NCBI RefSeq assembly: GCF_018860365.1
Contig: NZ_JAHKPO010000003.1
Span: 1,116,001 to 1,180,000, forward strand
Source of the DNA: Arenibacter algicola
GTDB taxonomy: Bacteria > Bacteroidota > Bacteroidia > Flavobacteriales > Flavobacteriaceae
DNA: 64,000 nucleotides
Reading direction: 5' to 3'
The position numbers and the translations under genes were made by a program. The notes below the pieces were generated by a model. That model did no database searches and was not told the origin of the DNA. It worked only from the letters and a program-made list of their open reading frames with translations. Of this stretch, positions 62,569-64,000 are shown in pieces; position 1 is the stretch's first letter; each line of letters starts with the position of its first letter.

Positions 62569-64000
62569 TTAGTGGTCTACAGCCTCTCCTGCACCACTGG
62601 GAATCCTAATGTTCTCCACTATTTCCTGGACGTTTTCCGGCGGTTCCGGAGTAAATCTATTGATGACCAGGGCAACTATAAAGTTTACGATCATGGCCAC
62701 GGTCCCAAAGCCTTCCGGTGATATTCCGAACCACCATTCCGACTTATCTGGAATTTCGCCCAACCAGCCCAACTTAAATTTGGCCATATAGAACAGCATT
62801 AGACTAATCCCTACGACCATGCCTCCAATGGCGCCTTCCTTGTTCATTTTTTTGTAAAAAATGCCCAGGACAATGGCAGGAAAGAACGAGGCTGCCGCCA
62901 GTCCAAAGGCAAGGGCAACCACTGCTGCTACAAATCCAGGAGGGTTAATTCCAAAATACCCGGCAATAACCACAGCAACAGTTGCTGCACCTCTTGCTGC
63001 CCACAGCTCACCTTTTTCAGAGATATTGGGCTTAAAAACCTTCTTGATCAGGTCATGCGATACAGAGGCCGAGATGACCAATAACAATCCAGCTGCTGTA
63101 CTAAGGGCAGCAGCCAAACCTCCAGCGGCTACTAGGGCAATTACCCATGCCGGAAGGTTGGCAATTTCAGGGTTTGCCAGTACCATGATATCGTTATCTA
63201 CCGTTAACTCATTTTTATCCTTATCGGCTACATATTGAATTATGCCATCCTTGTTCTTGTCATCAAATGACAATAATCCGGTTTCCTCCCAATTCTTGAA
63301 CCAAACTGGCATTAAGCTATATTCCTTATTACTTACGGTATCTATCAAATTAATTTTGGCAAAAACGGAAACGGCCGGTGCCGTAGTGTATAAGATGGCG
63401 ATCAGCAACAAGGCCAGCCCAGCAGATTTACGGGCATCCTTAACTCTTTTAACGGTAAAGAACCTTACAATAACGTGGGGTAATCCTGCCGTACCTACCA
63501 TAAGGGCCAAGGTAATGGCAAAGACATCGATAACCGATTTGGTGCCATCCGTATATTCGGCAAAGCCCAATTCGGTGGACAATCCGTTTAACCGATCCAT
63601 TAAAAAGGTTCCGGAACCATCGTTAAGGGTAGATCCCATTCCCAGTTGGGGTACGGGGTTGCCTGTCATTTGAAAGGAAATAAAAATGGCAGGGACCATG
63701 AAGGCGAATATAAGCACACAGTATTGTGCTACCTGGGTATAGGTAATTCCTTTCATGCCTCCCAGGACAGCATAAAAAAGTACTATGACCATACCAATGA
63801 TGACTCCTGTATTGATATCTACCTGTAAGAATCTGGAGAAGACTACCCCAACACCCCGCATTTGTCCCGCCACGTAGGTAAAGGAAACAATCAATGCGCA
63901 GAACACGGCCACCATACGGGCGGTATTGGAATAATATCGGTCCCCTATAAAATCGGGTACCGTAAATTTTCCAAATTTTCTTAAATAGGGGGCAAGTAGC
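62569..64000 (-). CDS. Sodium:solute symporter, ActP (acetate permease)-like, partial
   Basis: The frame runs off the right edge of the window: it reads LLAPYLRKFGKFTVPDFIGDRYYSN before the first internal ATG at 63915, so only the C-terminal part (about 476 residues) is seen. At least ten membrane helices are visible; YVAGQMRGVGVVFSRFL and GTAGLPHVIVRFFTVKRVKDARKS are SSSF family motifs, and the length of the loop with DKNKDGIIQYVADKDKNE is typical of Bacteroidota members. Together with acs it suggests Na+-coupled acetate uptake; other monocarboxylates are possible. The small DUF4212 subunit would be expected upstream, outside the window. Confidence 0.88.
   Translation of the reverse strand, partial: LLAPYLRKFGKFTVPDFIGDRYYSNTARMVAVFCALIVSFTYVAGQMRGVGVVFSRFLQVDINTGVIIGMVIVLFYAVLGGMKGITYTQVAQYCVLIFAFMVPAIFISFQMTGNPVPQLGMGSTLNDGSGTFLMDRLNGLSTELGFAEYTDGTKSVIDVFAITLALMVGTAGLPHVIVRFFTVKRVKDARKSAGLALLLIAILYTTAPAVSVFAKINLIDTVSNKEYSLMPVWFKNWEETGLLSFDDKNKDGIIQYVADKDKNELTVDNDIMVLANPEIANLPAWVIALVAAGGLAAALSTAAGLLLVISASVSHDLIKKVFKPNISEKGELWAARGAATVAVVIAGYFGINPPGFVAAVVALAFGLAAASFFPAIVLGIFYKKMNKEGAIGGMVVGISLMLFYMAKFKLGWLGEIPDKSEWWFGISPEGFGTVAMIVNFIVALVINRFTPEPPENVQEIVENIRIPSGAGEAVDH

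Noticed and set aside
1..64000. CRISPR arrays, prophage genes, intact insertion sequences, rRNA and tRNA genes
   Set aside because: I looked for spaced short repeats, phage structural or integrase genes, transposases and cloverleaf-type sequences, and none was found by eye.

Overview
The window looks like chromosomal DNA of a member of the Flavobacteriaceae (Bacteroidota), probably a marine genus near Maribacter, Arenibacter or Zobellia; the genus is a guess. The grounds are the AT-rich base composition, promoter -7 boxes of the Bacteroidota form TAnnTTTG (ruvX, the MATE gene, sucC), families typical of the phylum (DUF5606, DUF5916, DUF2911, GH20 and DUF1080 lipoproteins), and PAS-rich histidine kinases. 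I see no rRNA, tRNA, CRISPR array, prophage or intact insertion sequence.

Layout. 1-13.6 kb is housekeeping: a LON-domain protein, sucC, a DUF1456 protein, a TerB-like protein, Hsp20, uvrB, a two-gene ABC exporter, a nucleoid-associated protein, heme A synthase and a CCA-adding-type nucleotidyltransferase. 13.6-19.8 kb is a surface-glycan block: Sua5 leads into a CDP-glycerol-transferase/GT2 fusion, a LicC-like nucleotidyltransferase, a second GT2, a TagD-like cytidylyltransferase with an extra N-terminal domain, LicD and a small HAD-like protein. 19.8-22.2 kb is housekeeping again (dapD divergent from ruvX, def and a DUF5606 protein).

22.4-36.1 kb is rich in exported hydrolases and lipoproteins: an esterase/peptidase, an S10 carboxypeptidase, a GH20 hexosaminidase, an SGNH hydrolase, a decayed beta-lactamase-like gene, a DUF5916 protein, EthD, SMP-30, DUF3500 and a TolB-type propeller. 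36-42.3 kb has mazG, a PilJ-PAS histidine kinase, a MATE exporter and a PAP2 phosphatase. 42.3-46 kb is a tightly coupled four-gene membrane cluster (GT2, duplicated LAB_N protein, GT39, small membrane protein) resembling lipid A or lipid-linked sugar modification. 46-52.7 kb has meaB, a DUF2911 protein, galM, a Gfo/Idh-DUF1080 pair and msrA.

52.7-55.1 kb is the most unusual part. A 78-residue secreted protein is present twice, each copy with the same leader of about 186 bp, separated by about 1 kb without recognisable genes. 55.1-64 kb has an APC permease, a soluble multi-PAS kinase with its response regulator, and an acetate module (acs plus an ActP-like symporter cut by the window end).

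The strongest leads are the duplicated small secreted protein with its conserved leader, and the glycerol-phosphate or phosphocholine-like glycan cluster with its fused transferase. I did not find an obvious new defence or mobile system.
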